NCBI GenBank assembly: GCA_946614435.1
Contig: CAMOGW010000011.1
Coordinates: 1 to 64,000, forward strand
Direction of reading: 5' to 3'
Source of the DNA: an uncultured Prevotella sp.
Lineage (GTDB): Bacteria; Bacteroidota; Bacteroidia; Bacteroidales; Bacteroidaceae
Length of the DNA: 64,000 nt
Positions 36,253 to 44,628 of this stretch are shown one piece after another (the first letter of the stretch is position 1; every line of letters begins with the position of its first letter). Position numbers and translations under genes: made by a program. The notes below the pieces were generated by a model. It searched no databases. It was not told where the DNA came from and was given only the letters and a program-made list of their open reading frames with translations.

Positions 36253-37383
36253 TTAATCATTTATCAGCATGGGCATCATCAGCATCAACACGTCTTGGTT
36301 CTCAGGCTGTTCTGAAGGCAGCACAAGACCTGCACGGCTGGGATCGGCCAGCTGAATAACGACTTGTTCGCACTCAAAGTTGTTCAGAATTTCAATAAAT
36401 GACGAGCCTTTGAACCCGATGCTCATCGGCATACCGTCGTAGTCGCAAGCCATCCGCTCGGTTGCCGTCTTCGAGAAGTCGTAGTCCTCGGCATCGAGCT
36501 GAAGCGTTCCGTTCTCCACATGAAAGCGAATCAGATTGCTCGAGTCGTTCGAGAAGGGCTGCACGCGGCGCAATGCCGACAGCAGGCCCATGCGGTCAAC
36601 CGTAAGCTGATTAGGATTGCTCTGAGGAATGACTGAATTGTAGTTGGGATAGCGCCCCTCAATCAGACGACAGATAATTTGTCCGTCCTCATAGTTGATC
36701 TCGGCATTGCGCTCGTCAAAGCGAATCACCACGTCGCCGCCATTCTTGCCCAGCACGTTCTTCAGAAGTGAAGCAGGCTTCTTAGGCAGAATGAAAGCTG
36801 CCGGCTGATCGCTCTTCACGGTGAACACCTTATTGCGCACCAGCTTGTGTCCGTCGCTGGCCACCACAGCCAGGCATTCGGGTGTCAGGTCGAAGTAGAT
36901 ACCGTTCATCACAGGGCGAAGCTCGTCCTGCGCGGTAGCGAAGATAGAGCGGTTGATGTTATCGCTCAGCATCTGCGTGCTGATGGTGATGGTGGTGGCA
37001 CCCTCGCCCACTTGCTGTGCCTGGGGGAACTCGTCGGCATTCTCTACTGGCAGCGAGAACATACCATTCTGATAGTGGATATGTGCTATGTTCTTGTTCT
37101 GCTCCTGATTCACCTCAAACGTGATGGGCTGTTCCGAAATGCCCTTTACAGCCTCGAGCAGGTCGTGATTGCCTACGCAGAACCGGCCATTGCCATCTGA
37201 TTCGTTCAGCTCCATTGAGGTTTTCATTACTACCTCACTGTCCGAAGCCGTCAGGTTCAAACGTCCATCAACTACTTCGAAGAGGAAGTCGCCAAGGATG
37301 GGCAATGAGTTCTTGCTATTGATAACCCTCGAGAGCGCCACAAGGCGACTGCTGAGGGCTGTGCTTGAAACGGTAAATTTCAT
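36253..37383 (-). CDS. dnaN: DNA polymerase III beta subunit (sliding clamp)
   Basis: The 376-residue protein starts MKFTVSSTALSSRLVALSRV and shows the three similar clamp domains, with SDGHKLVRNK and RYPNYNSVIP as landmarks and a C-terminal DVLMLMMPMLIND. It forms the ring that tethers polymerase and other factors to DNA. It is not next to dnaA or recF here. It has its own strong promoter and leads an operon with the exonuclease gene. Confidence 0.97.
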   Translation of the reverse strand: MKFTVSSTALSSRLVALSRVINSKNSLPILGDFLFEVVDGRLNLTASDSEVVMKTSMELNESDGNGRFCVGNHDLLEAVKGISEQPITFEVNQEQNKNIAHIHYQNGMFSLPVENADEFPQAQQVGEGATTITISTQMLSDNINRSIFATAQDELRPVMNGIYFDLTPECLAVVASDGHKLVRNKVFTVKSDQPAAFILPKKPASLLKNVLGKNGGDVVIRFDERNAEINYEDGQIICRLIEGRYPNYNSVIPQSNPNQLTVDRMGLLSALRRVQPFSNDSSNLIRFHVENGTLQLDAEDYDFSKTATERMACDYDGMPMSIGFKGSSFIEILNNFECEQVVIQLADPSRAGLVLPSEQPENQDVLMLMMPMLIND

Positions 37384-37420
37384 ATATAATTATTTGGTTT
37401 TATGTTTTCAAATCGGAGCA

Positions 37421-37452
37421 CAAAAATACGAAAATAATGTGTGAATAACAAA
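37421..37452 (-). promoter_or_regulatory. dnaN promoter
   Basis: On the minus strand TTTG (37452-37449), 20 bases, then TATTTTTG (37428-37421) match the consensus. The ATG is 38 bases downstream. Confidence 0.75.
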
Positions 37453-37543
37453 ATTATCACGAAAAATTTTCTTCTTTTCAAACAATTTTAGTAATTTCGC
37501 AATCGATTTTGAAAAAACAAACAATCGTAAACAATAAAGGATT

Positions 37544-37954
37544 ATGGATTTAACAGGAAAAGTAATTGCCATCATGCAGCCACGCAGCGGTACGTCAGCC
37601 CGCACGGGCAACCCTTGGATGTCGCAAGAGTATGTAATCGAAGTACCGGGTCAGTACCCACGCAAAATGCTGTTCAACATCTTTGGCGAGGACCGTATCA
37701 AGCAGTTCAACATACAGGCTGGAGAGGAGATCACCGTTCAATTCGATATTGATGCTCGCGAGTATAACGGTCGCTGGTTCAACGATATTCGCGCTTACAA
37801 CATTATTCGCGGACAGATTGCCCAGACGGTTCCCCAAGCCACTCCGCCGTTCACTCCCCAGCAGAACGCTGCTCCCCAGGATGCCGCTACGGCTCCCTTC
37901 CCTCCTGCACAGGAACCTGCTGGCGAAGGTGCTGCCGACGATCTGCCATTCTAA
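37544..37954 (+). CDS. DUF3127 OB-fold-like protein with SSB-type C-terminal tip
   Basis: The first ~90 residues (MDLTGKVIAIMQPRSGTSAR to WFNDIRAYNI) match DUF3127, a small beta-rich domain related to OB folds. A Pro/Gln/Ala-rich flexible tail follows (about 92-128), and the protein ends in AADDLPF. SSB proteins have the same plan, and their acidic DDxPF tip recruits replication and repair proteins. The match suggests this protein binds nucleic acid and uses the SSB interaction network (inference). It is divergent from dnaN. An AAAGGA sequence lies just before the ATG. Confidence 0.85.
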   Translation: MDLTGKVIAIMQPRSGTSARTGNPWMSQEYVIEVPGQYPRKMLFNIFGEDRIKQFNIQAGEEITVQFDIDAREYNGRWFNDIRAYNIIRGQIAQTVPQATPPFTPQQNAAPQDAATAPFPPAQEPAGEGAADDLPF

Positions 37955-37984
37955 GACAGAAAAACAACTTTTCACCACACAACA

Positions 37985-38016
37985 GAAGGCGCTTGCGAGC
38001 GCCTTCTCTCTTTTTT
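37985..38016 (+). terminator. Terminator after DUF3127
   Basis: GAAGGCGCT (37985-37993), loop TGCG, AGCGCCTTC (37998-38006), then six T residues (38011-38016). Confidence 0.9.
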
Positions 38017-38089
38017 GCATATAGGAAAGGATATTCACGAGTGTCCTTTTTTTGCACACATCGAGTTCCTTCCTTATTTGCCAACAGAA

Positions 38090-38118
38090 AGGGCGCTCCC
38101 GATTGTAGGAAGCGCCCT
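38090..38118 (-). terminator. Terminator of rpmB-rpmG-DUF4295
   Basis: AGGGCGCT (38090-38097) and AGCGCCCT (38111-38118) are perfect complements around a 13-base loop, placed after the DUF4295 stop on the minus strand. The T-run is weak. Confidence 0.7.
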
Positions 38119-38151
38119 GTTCGTATCTAAGCGTTTAAAAAATCAACCCGA

Positions 38152-38310
38152 TTAGTTCTTGAAGAAGTCCTTAACGGCCTCATTGGGAACCATCTGCTCA
38201 TCGAAGATGTAAGCACCCGTCTTCGGGCTGCGTACCATCTTGATCACCTTTGAATATGCGCGACCATCCTTCGAACCTTCGTGGAGGGTAGCAACGGTTT
38301 TCTTTGCCAT
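38152..38310 (-). CDS. DUF4295 small ribosome-operon protein
   Basis: The 52-residue basic protein starts MAKKTVATLHEGSKDGRAY and contains KMVRSPKTGAY, matching DUF4295, which in Bacteroidetes always sits after rpmB-rpmG. Function is not established; a ribosome-linked role is assumed from the fixed position. It lies 15 bases after rpmG. Confidence 0.9.
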   Translation of the reverse strand: MAKKTVATLHEGSKDGRAYSKVIKMVRSPKTGAYIFDEQMVPNEAVKDFFKN

Positions 38311-38325
38311 GCGTCAGATCCTTTC

Positions 38326-38517
38326 TTACTTAATCTCCTTGTGAAGAGTCATCTTCTTCAGGATGGGGTTATACTTCATGAGTTCCATGCGCTCAGGCGT
38401 GTTCTTACGATTCTTGGTCGTAATGTAACGGCTGGTGCCGGGAACGCCGCTGGTCTTCATCTCGGTGCACTCCAGAATCACTTGGATGCGGTTACCCTTT
38501 GCTTTCTTGCTTGCCAT
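38326..38517 (-). CDS. rpmG: 50S ribosomal protein L33
   Basis: The 63-residue protein starts [19 protein letters not shown] and includes [20 protein letters not shown], which is the L33 signature. The zinc-binding CxxC pairs of some L33 paralogues are missing, so this is the zinc-free form. It follows rpmB by 23 bases. Confidence 0.97.
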   Translation of the reverse strand: MASKKAKGNRIQVILECTEMKTSGVPGTSRYITTKNRKNTPERMELMKYNPILKKMTLHKEIK

Positions 38518-38540
38518 GGTTATTCAGTCTCCTATTATGA

Positions 38541-38816
38541 TTAATTACCCCATGCAAAGACCTTCTTCTCAAGGTCGTTCCAAGTGAGGTAGCCCTTATC
38601 TACTGCCTGACGAATGGCAGCATCAAGTCCAACTTTATTAATTAAACGCAAACCAGCAGCGCTGATTTTAAGATTAATCCAGCAATCCTGTTCTACCCAA
38701 AAGAACTTCTTGCTGAACAGGTTGACATCAAAGCTTCTCTTTGTGCGATGCTTTGAGTGAGACACATTATTACCAATCTGTGCCTTCTTGCCTGTGATTT
38801 GACAAACTTTCGACAT
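38541..38816 (-). CDS. rpmB: 50S ribosomal protein L28
   Basis: The 91-residue protein starts [20 protein letters not shown] and contains [15 protein letters not shown] and [14 protein letters not shown], all typical of L28. It leads the three-gene ribosomal operon. Confidence 0.97.
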   Translation of the reverse strand: MSKVCQITGKKAQIGNNVSHSKHRTKRSFDVNLFSKKFFWVEQDCWINLKISAAGLRLINKVGLDAAIRQAVDKGYLTWNDLEKKVFAWGN

Positions 38817-38868
38817 TGCTATCTACTTTCTTTTGTTCCGTTAATTGATACTTACTCCAAACAGGGTG

Positions 38869-38876
38869 CAAAGGTA
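38869..38876 (-). promoter_or_regulatory. rpmB operon -7 element
   Basis: TACCTTTG on the minus strand, 52 bases before the rpmB ATG. No good -33 box is seen. Confidence 0.55.
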
Positions 38877-38935
38877 CTAATTTTAATGAGAAATGAAGAA
38901 TGAAGAATAAAGATTTCTCAAAACTTTAATGTTTT

Positions 38936-39451
38936 TTAACTCTCAGTTTCTATTTCTTCCACATCCTCTTGCTTCAGATAGTCGGAAAACATCTGAATAG
39001 CTTTGTTCGTGGCGATGGCCAGATTGATGTCGCGCCCGTGGTCTTCTTCCACTTTGCAGGTCACGATTTTCTCGGGTGAGCCGCAGGCCAGCCAGATAGT
39101 ACCTACCGGGATTTCCTTGGTGCCTCCGCCAGGACCGGCAAAGCCTGTAGCGGCAATGGCATAGTCGGTGTTCAGCATCTTGCAGGCACCTTTCACCATC
39201 TCGACAGCCACTTCTTCGCACACAGCTGTCTTCTCCTCCAACAGCTGATGCGACACTCCTAACAGATTCTCTTTCACCTCATTGACATAGCAGATAATGC
39301 CGCCCTTGAAATATTTCGAGGCTCCGGGTACTGCGATGATTGCTTCAGCAATACGTCCGCCCGTGCAGCTCTCTGCCGTAGCCACAGTTCTCTCTTTCTC
39401 CCACAGCAGTTGGCTTATCTCCCTGCTGATTATTTTTGCTTCAAAATCCAT
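38936..39451 (-). CDS. CinA C-terminal domain protein (NMN amidohydrolase type)
   Basis: The 171-residue protein contains the CinA-C signature TAESCTGGRIAEAI, the YFKGGIICYVNEVKENLL stretch, and ATGFAGPGGGTKEIPVGT. CinA-C (PncC) deamidates nicotinamide mononucleotide to recycle NAD. The N-terminal MoaB-like domain of full CinA is absent, as is common. It follows tsaD by 60 bases on the same strand. Confidence 0.93.
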   Translation of the reverse strand: MDFEAKIISREISQLLWEKERTVATAESCTGGRIAEAIIAVPGASKYFKGGIICYVNEVKENLLGVSHQLLEEKTAVCEEVAVEMVKGACKMLNTDYAIAATGFAGPGGGTKEIPVGTIWLACGSPEKIVTCKVEEDHGRDINLAIATNKAIQMFSDYLKQEDVEEIETES

Positions 39452-39511
39452 CTTATTTTATTTAGTGTTTTATTACGATTTACGATTCACCTCGCTCTTG
39501 CGCTCGGTGCT

Positions 39512-40540
39512 TTACTTAAATGTGACTTTGCTGAATGCAGGCGCATCGATGGGACAAAACTCCTTGTCCTGATACTTGAAATGGCCCACGATGCCTATCA
39601 TGGCCGCATTATCGGTAGTATAGCTGAACTTGGGAATGTAGATGGTCCAGCCGTAGCGTTGGGCGTGGTCCTTGAAGGCATTGCGCAGCCCATTGTTGGC
39701 ACTCACGCCTCCTGCCACGGCCACGTGTTTGATGCCGGTCTGCTTCACGGCTTGGCGCAACTTCTTCATCAGGATGTCCACAATGGTCCATTCCAGCGAG
39801 GCGGCCAAGTCTTCCTTATGGTGCTCCACGAAGTCGGGATCATCCTCCACCCACTTACGCAGATTATAGAGGAAGGATGTCTTCAATCCCGAGAAGCTGT
39901 AGTCCAACCCGGGTATGTGGGGCTCGGCAAACTGATATGCTTTCGGGTTGCCCTGCCGTGCCAGTCGGTCAATGACGGGTCCGCCCGGATAGCCCAGTCC
40001 CATCACTTTGGAACACTTGTCAATGGCTTCGCCGGCAGCATCGTCGATGGTCTGTCCCAGCACCTCCATATCGTTGTATGCGCGTACCAGCACGATTTGG
40101 GAGTTGCCACCCGACACCAACAGGCAGAGGAACGGGAATGGCGGCGGATTGAAGTCGCCCTCTCCCCCGTCTATGAAGTGGGCCATCACATGTCCTTGCA
40201 GGTGGTTCACGTCGATAAGCGGAATGCCCAGCGAACGGGCAAAGCCCTTGGCGAAGTTCACGCCCACGAGCAGCGATCCCATCAGACCGGGGCCGCGCGT
40301 GAAGGCCACAGCCGACAACTGCTCCTTCGTGATGCCTGCACGCTTGATGGCCTCGCTCACCACGGGCACCACGTTCTGCTGATGCGCTCTGCTGGCCAGT
40401 TCGGGCACCACGCCTCCGTAAGCCTCGTGTACGGCCTGCGAAGCGGTCACGTTCGACAGCAGCACCCCGTCTCTGAGCACGGCGGCTGATGTGTCGTCGC
40501 AGCTCGACTCTATACCTAATATATATACATGCTTATCCAT
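39512..40540 (-). CDS. tsaD: tRNA N6-adenosine threonylcarbamoyltransferase TsaD
   Basis: Starting at the ATG at 40540 (MDKHVYILGIESSCDDTSAA) gives 342 residues, the usual size; an upstream Met adds 14 residues that run into the promoter. The ASKA-fold motifs include the metal-site HLQGHVMAH and the VSGGNSQ loop, and the DAAGEAIDKC sequence. It transfers threonylcarbamoyl to A37 of ANN-decoding tRNAs together with TsaB and TsaE, which are not nearby. Its own promoter is a near-perfect consensus. Confidence 0.97.
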   Translation of the reverse strand: MDKHVYILGIESSCDDTSAAVLRDGVLLSNVTASQAVHEAYGGVVPELASRAHQQNVVPVVSEAIKRAGITKEQLSAVAFTRGPGLMGSLLVGVNFAKGFARSLGIPLIDVNHLQGHVMAHFIDGGEGDFNPPPFPFLCLLVSGGNSQIVLVRAYNDMEVLGQTIDDAAGEAIDKCSKVMGLGYPGGPVIDRLARQGNPKAYQFAEPHIPGLDYSFSGLKTSFLYNLRKWVEDDPDFVEHHKEDLAASLEWTIVDILMKKLRQAVKQTGIKHVAVAGGVSANNGLRNAFKDHAQRYGWTIYIPKFSYTTDNAAMIGIVGHFKYQDKEFCPIDAPAFSKVTFK

Positions 40541-40559
40541 TGCTTTCTGATTTTGCGTG

Positions 40560-40590
40560 CAAAGGTAGCACATTTCGGCCATGTCACAAA
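40560..40590 (-). promoter_or_regulatory. tsaD promoter
   Basis: On the minus strand TTTG (40590-40587), 19 bases, then TACCTTTG (40567-40560) match the consensus. The tsaD ATG is 19 bases downstream. Confidence 0.8.
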
Positions 40591-40652
40591 AACTTTTCCG
40601 CTTTTTATGCAGTTAAGTGTTCTCAAGCAGCCGTTTTCGGGTCGAAAAGAAT

Positions 40653-40685
40653 CACCGCAAATGCCCGTATGACACTTGCGGTGAC
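40653..40685 (-). terminator. Hairpin between araA and tsaD
   Basis: TCACCGCAA (40653-40661) and TTGCGGTGA (40677-40685) are perfect complements. With the nearer hairpin at 40696-40719 it probably ends araA transcripts, which run towards lower coordinates here. Confidence 0.6.
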
Positions 40686-40695
40686 AGGTTGAGAT

Positions 40696-40719
40696 GAGTT
40701 TTCCCTCAGAAAAACTCAC
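40696..40719 (-). terminator. Probable araA terminator
   Basis: TGAGTTTT (40696-40703) and AAAACTCA (40712-40719) pair around an eight-base loop, 15 bases beyond the araA stop. Confidence 0.55.
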
Positions 40720-40733
40720 AGGAGTCGAAACGC

Positions 40734-42266
40734 TTACTTCAGCGCCTTGTTCAGCATGAAATAGACCTCGTTGTTGCGCAGGTTCTGCTTGAACTCGTAG
40801 GTCTTCGTGTCTTTGTTGATCTTGACATACTCGATGCCCAGCATCTCAGCGAAGTCTTCCCAGTACTCCTCGGTGATGTCGTAGGAGAAGGCGCTGTGGT
40901 GCGTACCGCCAGCCAGGATCCAAGCGCCTGCGCCAATCTCGAACGTGGGCTGTGGCACCCAGAGGGCTGAAGCCACGGGCAGGTTGGGCATGGGCTTCGG
41001 CTCGATGCACTCTACCTCCTGCGAAATGAGACGGAAGCGGTTGCCGAGGTCAACGACGGTAGCCTTGATGCCACGACCCGTCTTAGAGGTGAACACCAGA
41101 CGGGCTGTCTGCTGCTTGCGGATACCGATGCCGAGGAAGTGCACCTCGAGCTTGGGCTTATCGACTGCGATGAGCGGGCACACCTCGAGCATGTGGCTCT
41201 GCAGGCAGCTGGAGCGGTCGCCGGCGAAGTTGAGGGTGTAGTCCTCGAGGAACGAGCATCCTGTGGGCAGTCCCTGCTGCATCACCCAGAGTGTGCGATA
41301 GAGGCAAGCCGTCTTCCAGTCGCCCTCGGCACCGAAGCCGATGCCCTCGGCCATGAGTCGCTGCGAAGCGAGACCGGGAATCTGATCGAAGCCGCAGAAG
41401 TCGGGAGCATCGATGTCGGCATCGCCCAGGTCGTCGAAGTTGGTGGTGAAGGCAGTAGCGCCCTCGTCCTTCAGCACGCGGCGCAGGGCAATCTCAGCCT
41501 TGGCTGCATTGTGCACCTTCTGCCAATAGACCTCCTCGCCGCTCTCGTCGATCTTGATGGTGTAGAGCTTCTTGTACTCCTCCACCAGCTCGTCGGCCTC
41601 CTTGTCGGTCACCTTCTTGAAGTAGTCCATCAGCGAGCTGACGGGATAGTAGTCAACATGATAGCCCAGACGCTGCTCGAACTCCACGCGGTCGCCGTCG
41701 GTCACGGCCACGTTGTTCATGTTCATGCCGAACATCAGGCAGCGCACGTTGTGGGCATCGGCCACACCGGCAGCCACGCGGGCCCATACGGCAATCTGCT
41801 TCTGAGCCTGCTCGTCCTTCCAGTAGCCGCACACCACCTTACGGGGAACGCGCATGCGAGTGCAGATGTGTCCGAACTCGATGTCGCCGTGGGCGCTCTG
41901 GTTCAGGTTCATGAAGTCCATGTCCATCGTCTCCCAGGGAATCTCGGCATTATACTGAGTGTGGAAGTGCAGCATGGGCTTCTTCAGAGCCTGCAGGCCC
42001 TTGATCCACATCTTGGCAGGCGAGAAGGTGTGCATCCAGGTGATGATACCGATACACTTCTCCTCGTTGTTGGCGGCGAGCATCACCTGCTCCACTTCTT
42101 TTGAGCTGTTAGCCGTGCCCTTATAGACAATCTTCACGGGAATGTTGCCGCTGGCGTTCAGGCCCTCGACCATCTCCTTTGAATGTCCGTCAACTGCAAC
42201 AACGGCATCGCCTCCGTAAAGGAGCTGTGCACCAGTTACCCACCAAATTTCCAAATCTTTGAACAT
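40734..42266 (-). CDS. araA: L-arabinose isomerase
   Basis: The 510-residue protein begins with MFKDLEIWWVTGAQLLYG, the standard AraA start, and has the active-site segment AGVFG-like KMWIKGL, EGIGFGAEGDWKTACL and GGTHHSAF. The enzyme converts L-arabinose to L-ribulose, using Mn2+. It lies at the far end of the arabinose locus from the transporter and is separated from araD by two unrecognised genes. A C-rich palindromic repeat sits in the leader between 42274 and 42303. Confidence 0.97.
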   Translation of the reverse strand: MFKDLEIWWVTGAQLLYGGDAVVAVDGHSKEMVEGLNASGNIPVKIVYKGTANSSKEVEQVMLAANNEEKCIGIITWMHTFSPAKMWIKGLQALKKPMLHFHTQYNAEIPWETMDMDFMNLNQSAHGDIEFGHICTRMRVPRKVVCGYWKDEQAQKQIAVWARVAAGVADAHNVRCLMFGMNMNNVAVTDGDRVEFEQRLGYHVDYYPVSSLMDYFKKVTDKEADELVEEYKKLYTIKIDESGEEVYWQKVHNAAKAEIALRRVLKDEGATAFTTNFDDLGDADIDAPDFCGFDQIPGLASQRLMAEGIGFGAEGDWKTACLYRTLWVMQQGLPTGCSFLEDYTLNFAGDRSSCLQSHMLEVCPLIAVDKPKLEVHFLGIGIRKQQTARLVFTSKTGRGIKATVVDLGNRFRLISQEVECIEPKPMPNLPVASALWVPQPTFEIGAGAWILAGGTHHSAFSYDITEEYWEDFAEMLGIEYVKINKDTKTYEFKQNLRNNEVYFMLNKALK

Positions 42267-42273
42267 TGTAGTA

Positions 42274-42303
42274 AGCCCCCCCTTAACCCTCCCAACAGGG
42301 AGG
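42274..42303. repeat. C-rich palindromic repeat in the araA leader
   Basis: The segment starts AGCCCCCCCT (42274-42283), the same ten bases as at 49127-49136, then has a small hairpin CCTCCC-AACA-GGGAGG (42288-42303). It lies 8-37 bases before the araA start codon, so it would fold in the mRNA leader. Confidence 0.65.
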
Positions 42304-42356
42304 AAGACCGTAACAGGGACTTGGGTCTTTAGTTATTGAAATATATTTGTTTATTG

Positions 42357-42716
42357 TTATTCCTTCTTACGGAGTTTCAAGGACGTACAATAATCCCATG
42401 AGCCAAAGCTGCTCCAGCCACTCGACCACTGTTCGCCAGGCTTGAGCGTGATGTCTTGTCTAAAATATTTGTCGGTGTAAAGATGAATACAATCTTCGTC
42501 GACTCGCAGAAAATAGAAAGTGTAAGACTCATAGCCGCCGTAGCTGCCATAGTTTCCCTGTGGCGTCCATTTGGGCGATTTGTTCTCTATCAAATCGCTA
42601 ACCGGACAAGTAAAGGTTTCTGTGCCACCCATGTCGCGGCCTGTCACCTCGCACTCTTTTGAACTTTCTGCTTCGAGAACCAGTTCATATTCATTCCAAT
42701 TTACAGCCATAGTCAA
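42357..42716 (-). CDS. Hypothetical protein (119 residues) inside the arabinose locus
   Basis: The protein has no family I recognise. It is probably cytoplasmic: no signal peptide and no membrane span. The sequence is rich in Trp, Tyr, Gly and Ser (NYGSYGGYESYTFYFLRVDE, GEQWSSGWSSFGSWDY), suggestive of a small beta-sheet domain. Its own promoter (42750-42779) makes it a separate unit from araD's operon, and it may read into araA 90 bases downstream. Confidence 0.7.
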   Translation of the reverse strand: MTMAVNWNEYELVLEAESSKECEVTGRDMGGTETFTCPVSDLIENKSPKWTPQGNYGSYGGYESYTFYFLRVDEDCIHLYTDKYFRQDITLKPGEQWSSGWSSFGSWDYCTSLKLRKKE

Positions 42717-42749
42717 AGATGCTTATGATTCGATTGTTTTTCTTGGTTG

Positions 42750-42779
42750 CAAAAATAAGAAATTATGCCGACATACAAA
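42750..42779 (-). promoter_or_regulatory. Promoter of the 119-residue gene
   Basis: On the minus strand TTTG (42779-42776), 18 bases, then TATTTTTG (42757-42750), 33 bases before the start codon. The spacer is one base shorter than usual. Confidence 0.6.
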
Positions 42780-42900
42780 AACTATTTAAGATTCTAAAAG
42801 TTAAAAAAGCAGAAAAAGAGCAATGCAATGACGGGCAACTGGAAAACAACACCCATTAGCAAAGTGAGCGAAACAAATTCGTTTCAAAATTCTATCTGCA

Positions 42901-42941
42901 AAACCGTGGCAGGAAATATCCTGCCACGGTTTTTACAGTTT
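42901..42941. terminator. Terminator hairpin after the 304-residue gene
   Basis: ACCGTGGCAGG (42903-42913) and CCTGCCACGGT (42920-42930) are perfect 11-base complements with a six-base loop. T-rich stretches on both sides make it usable in both directions; it splits the araD operon from the downstream part. Confidence 0.85.
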
Positions 42942-42959
42942 TTTTCACCTTCAGTAGTT

Positions 42960-43874
42960 TCAAATCAGGCCATTCCTCACGGCATAATCCCAGGCATCAT
43001 GGTCTATCTGCTGCATGGTGCGAACATCTGGAGGAAGGTCGCTTGTACGAACGAAATGCGGCTTGCTCTGGAAAGCCTCTTTGTCGCGAGAGCCATAGAG
43101 ATTTTCACGCCACGAGATGATGAGTTCAAGCGAGAACGTGTAATCAGGACGGTGTCCTGGCTCCCATGTGTGCGTCGGCTTTACAGGTATGTCCTTTTCC
43201 AATGGCACAGCATGCTGTTTGTTGGGCGACATGCTCAACGTGAACTGCTGGTCACGGTAACGGACGACCAACTCATACTCGTCGACATGCTCCACAATGA
43301 CTGGCGCTACAGGACACTCGGCATCGTCTTCGAGCGAGAAATGCCAAGGAAGATACCAGTTGAGGTCGTCGCCCACATGGACATCGTCAATATCGAACGA
43401 ATAGTCGCGCCCGTTCCACCCAGGAGTAAAAACGATTTTGAAATCCAGATGATTCCACTCACGCCGCTGCCCCGTAACAGAACAAGGAACAACCGTCGTT
43501 TCTTCGTCTTTGGTATACCGGACGCTGCCATTAGAGACGTATGGCATGTAGCGCACGGCAGAGACATCGCCAAGTTTGTTAGACGATTCAAGGTTGCCCC
43601 AATAGAACAGATTCCTGATTCTGTTATTGAAACTATTACTATCGCTTGCCGACATGACACGCACGGGCAAGGAAAGGGTATTCAGTTGAAACCACTCGTC
43701 GCAGGCATCGATCTGGTACTGAAACAGAAACCCACGGTCGTGACTGAAGCCGTAGTCACTGGGTCCAAACAGTTCGTCGGCCCATTTCTCGAGACGCTTG
43801 CTGATAGACAGCGCACTCTCGAAACAAATACGACTAATCTGACTGACAATTTTCTCTTGCTCTTGCTGTGTCAT
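42960..43874 (-). CDS. Hypothetical protein (304 residues) downstream of araD
   Basis: I recognise no family. The chain is rich in Asp/Glu and Trp, with no signal peptide or membrane span. It has repeated beta-type segments (for example RYMPYVSNGSVRYTKDEETT, HVDEYELVVRYRDQQFTLSM) after an alpha-helical start, and a TWEPGH sequence. It starts 27 bases after the araD stop on the same strand, so it is probably cotranscribed with araD. A role in arabinose use is not shown by the sequence. Confidence 0.75.
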   Translation of the reverse strand: MTQQEQEKIVSQISRICFESALSISKRLEKWADELFGPSDYGFSHDRGFLFQYQIDACDEWFQLNTLSLPVRVMSASDSNSFNNRIRNLFYWGNLESSNKLGDVSAVRYMPYVSNGSVRYTKDEETTVVPCSVTGQRREWNHLDFKIVFTPGWNGRDYSFDIDDVHVGDDLNWYLPWHFSLEDDAECPVAPVIVEHVDEYELVVRYRDQQFTLSMSPNKQHAVPLEKDIPVKPTHTWEPGHRPDYTFSLELIISWRENLYGSRDKEAFQSKPHFVRTSDLPPDVRTMQQIDHDAWDYAVRNGLI

Positions 43875-43901
43875 AATTCTATCGGCAGGTGGGTCATGAT
43901 A

Positions 43902-44612
43902 TTAATGCTTCTGGCCTTTCTGTCCGTAGTAGGCGTTGGGGCCGTGCTTGCGGTTGTAGTGCTTCTCTACGAGCAAGGGGTTCATCGTGGTGTTGGGGTT
44001 CACCGAGAAGCTGACGAAGGCCATCTTGGCACACTGCTCCATCACCTTGGCGTTATAGACGGCATTGTCGGGCGACGTGCCCCATGAGAAGGGGCCGTGG
44101 TTCTTCACCAGCACGGCAGGTGTGTGGTCGGGATTGATCTTGCGGATGTTCAGAATCTCATCGACGATCACGTTGCCCGTCTCCAATTCGTACTGTCCTT
44201 CCACCTCTTCCTTCGTCATGTCGCGCGTGCAGGGTATGTCCTTGTAGAAGTAGTCGGCATGCGTGGTTCCGATGTTGGGAATGTCGCGGCCAGCCTGAGC
44301 GAAGGCCGTGGCATAGGTGGAGTGTGTGTGCACTACGCCCTGGATATTGGGGAATGCCTTATATAATACAAGGTGCGTGGGTGTGTCGCTCGAGGGGTTG
44401 AGCTCGCCCTCGACCACCTTGCCGGTTTCCAAATCGACCACCACCATGTCCTCAGCCTTCATGTCGTCGTAGCTGACTCCTGAGGGTTTGATAACGACGA
44501 GGCCCTTCTCGCGGTCTATGCCAGAGACGTTGCCCCAAGTGAAGATGACCAATCCCTGTTTCACGAGATCGAGATTAGCCTTAAATACTTTTTGTTTCAG
44601 TTCTTCTAACAT
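43902..44612 (-). CDS. araD: L-ribulose-5-phosphate 4-epimerase
   Basis: The 236-residue class II aldolase-type protein has the start [20 protein letters not shown], the Zn ligands in [13 protein letters not shown] and the later HG in [10 protein letters not shown]. It converts L-ribulose 5-phosphate to D-xylulose 5-phosphate for the pentose phosphate pathway. It lies 16 bases downstream of the Nudix-type regulator. A ribulokinase, needed between AraA and AraD, is not encoded nearby. Confidence 0.95.
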   Translation of the reverse strand: MLEELKQKVFKANLDLVKQGLVIFTWGNVSGIDREKGLVVIKPSGVSYDDMKAEDMVVVDLETGKVVEGELNPSSDTPTHLVLYKAFPNIQGVVHTHSTYATAFAQAGRDIPNIGTTHADYFYKDIPCTRDMTKEEVEGQYELETGNVIVDEILNIRKINPDHTPAVLVKNHGPFSWGTSPDNAVYNAKVMEQCAKMAFVSFSVNPNTTMNPLLVEKHYNRKHGPNAYYGQKGQKH

Positions 44613-44628
44613 ATCTTTCTTCTTTTAG

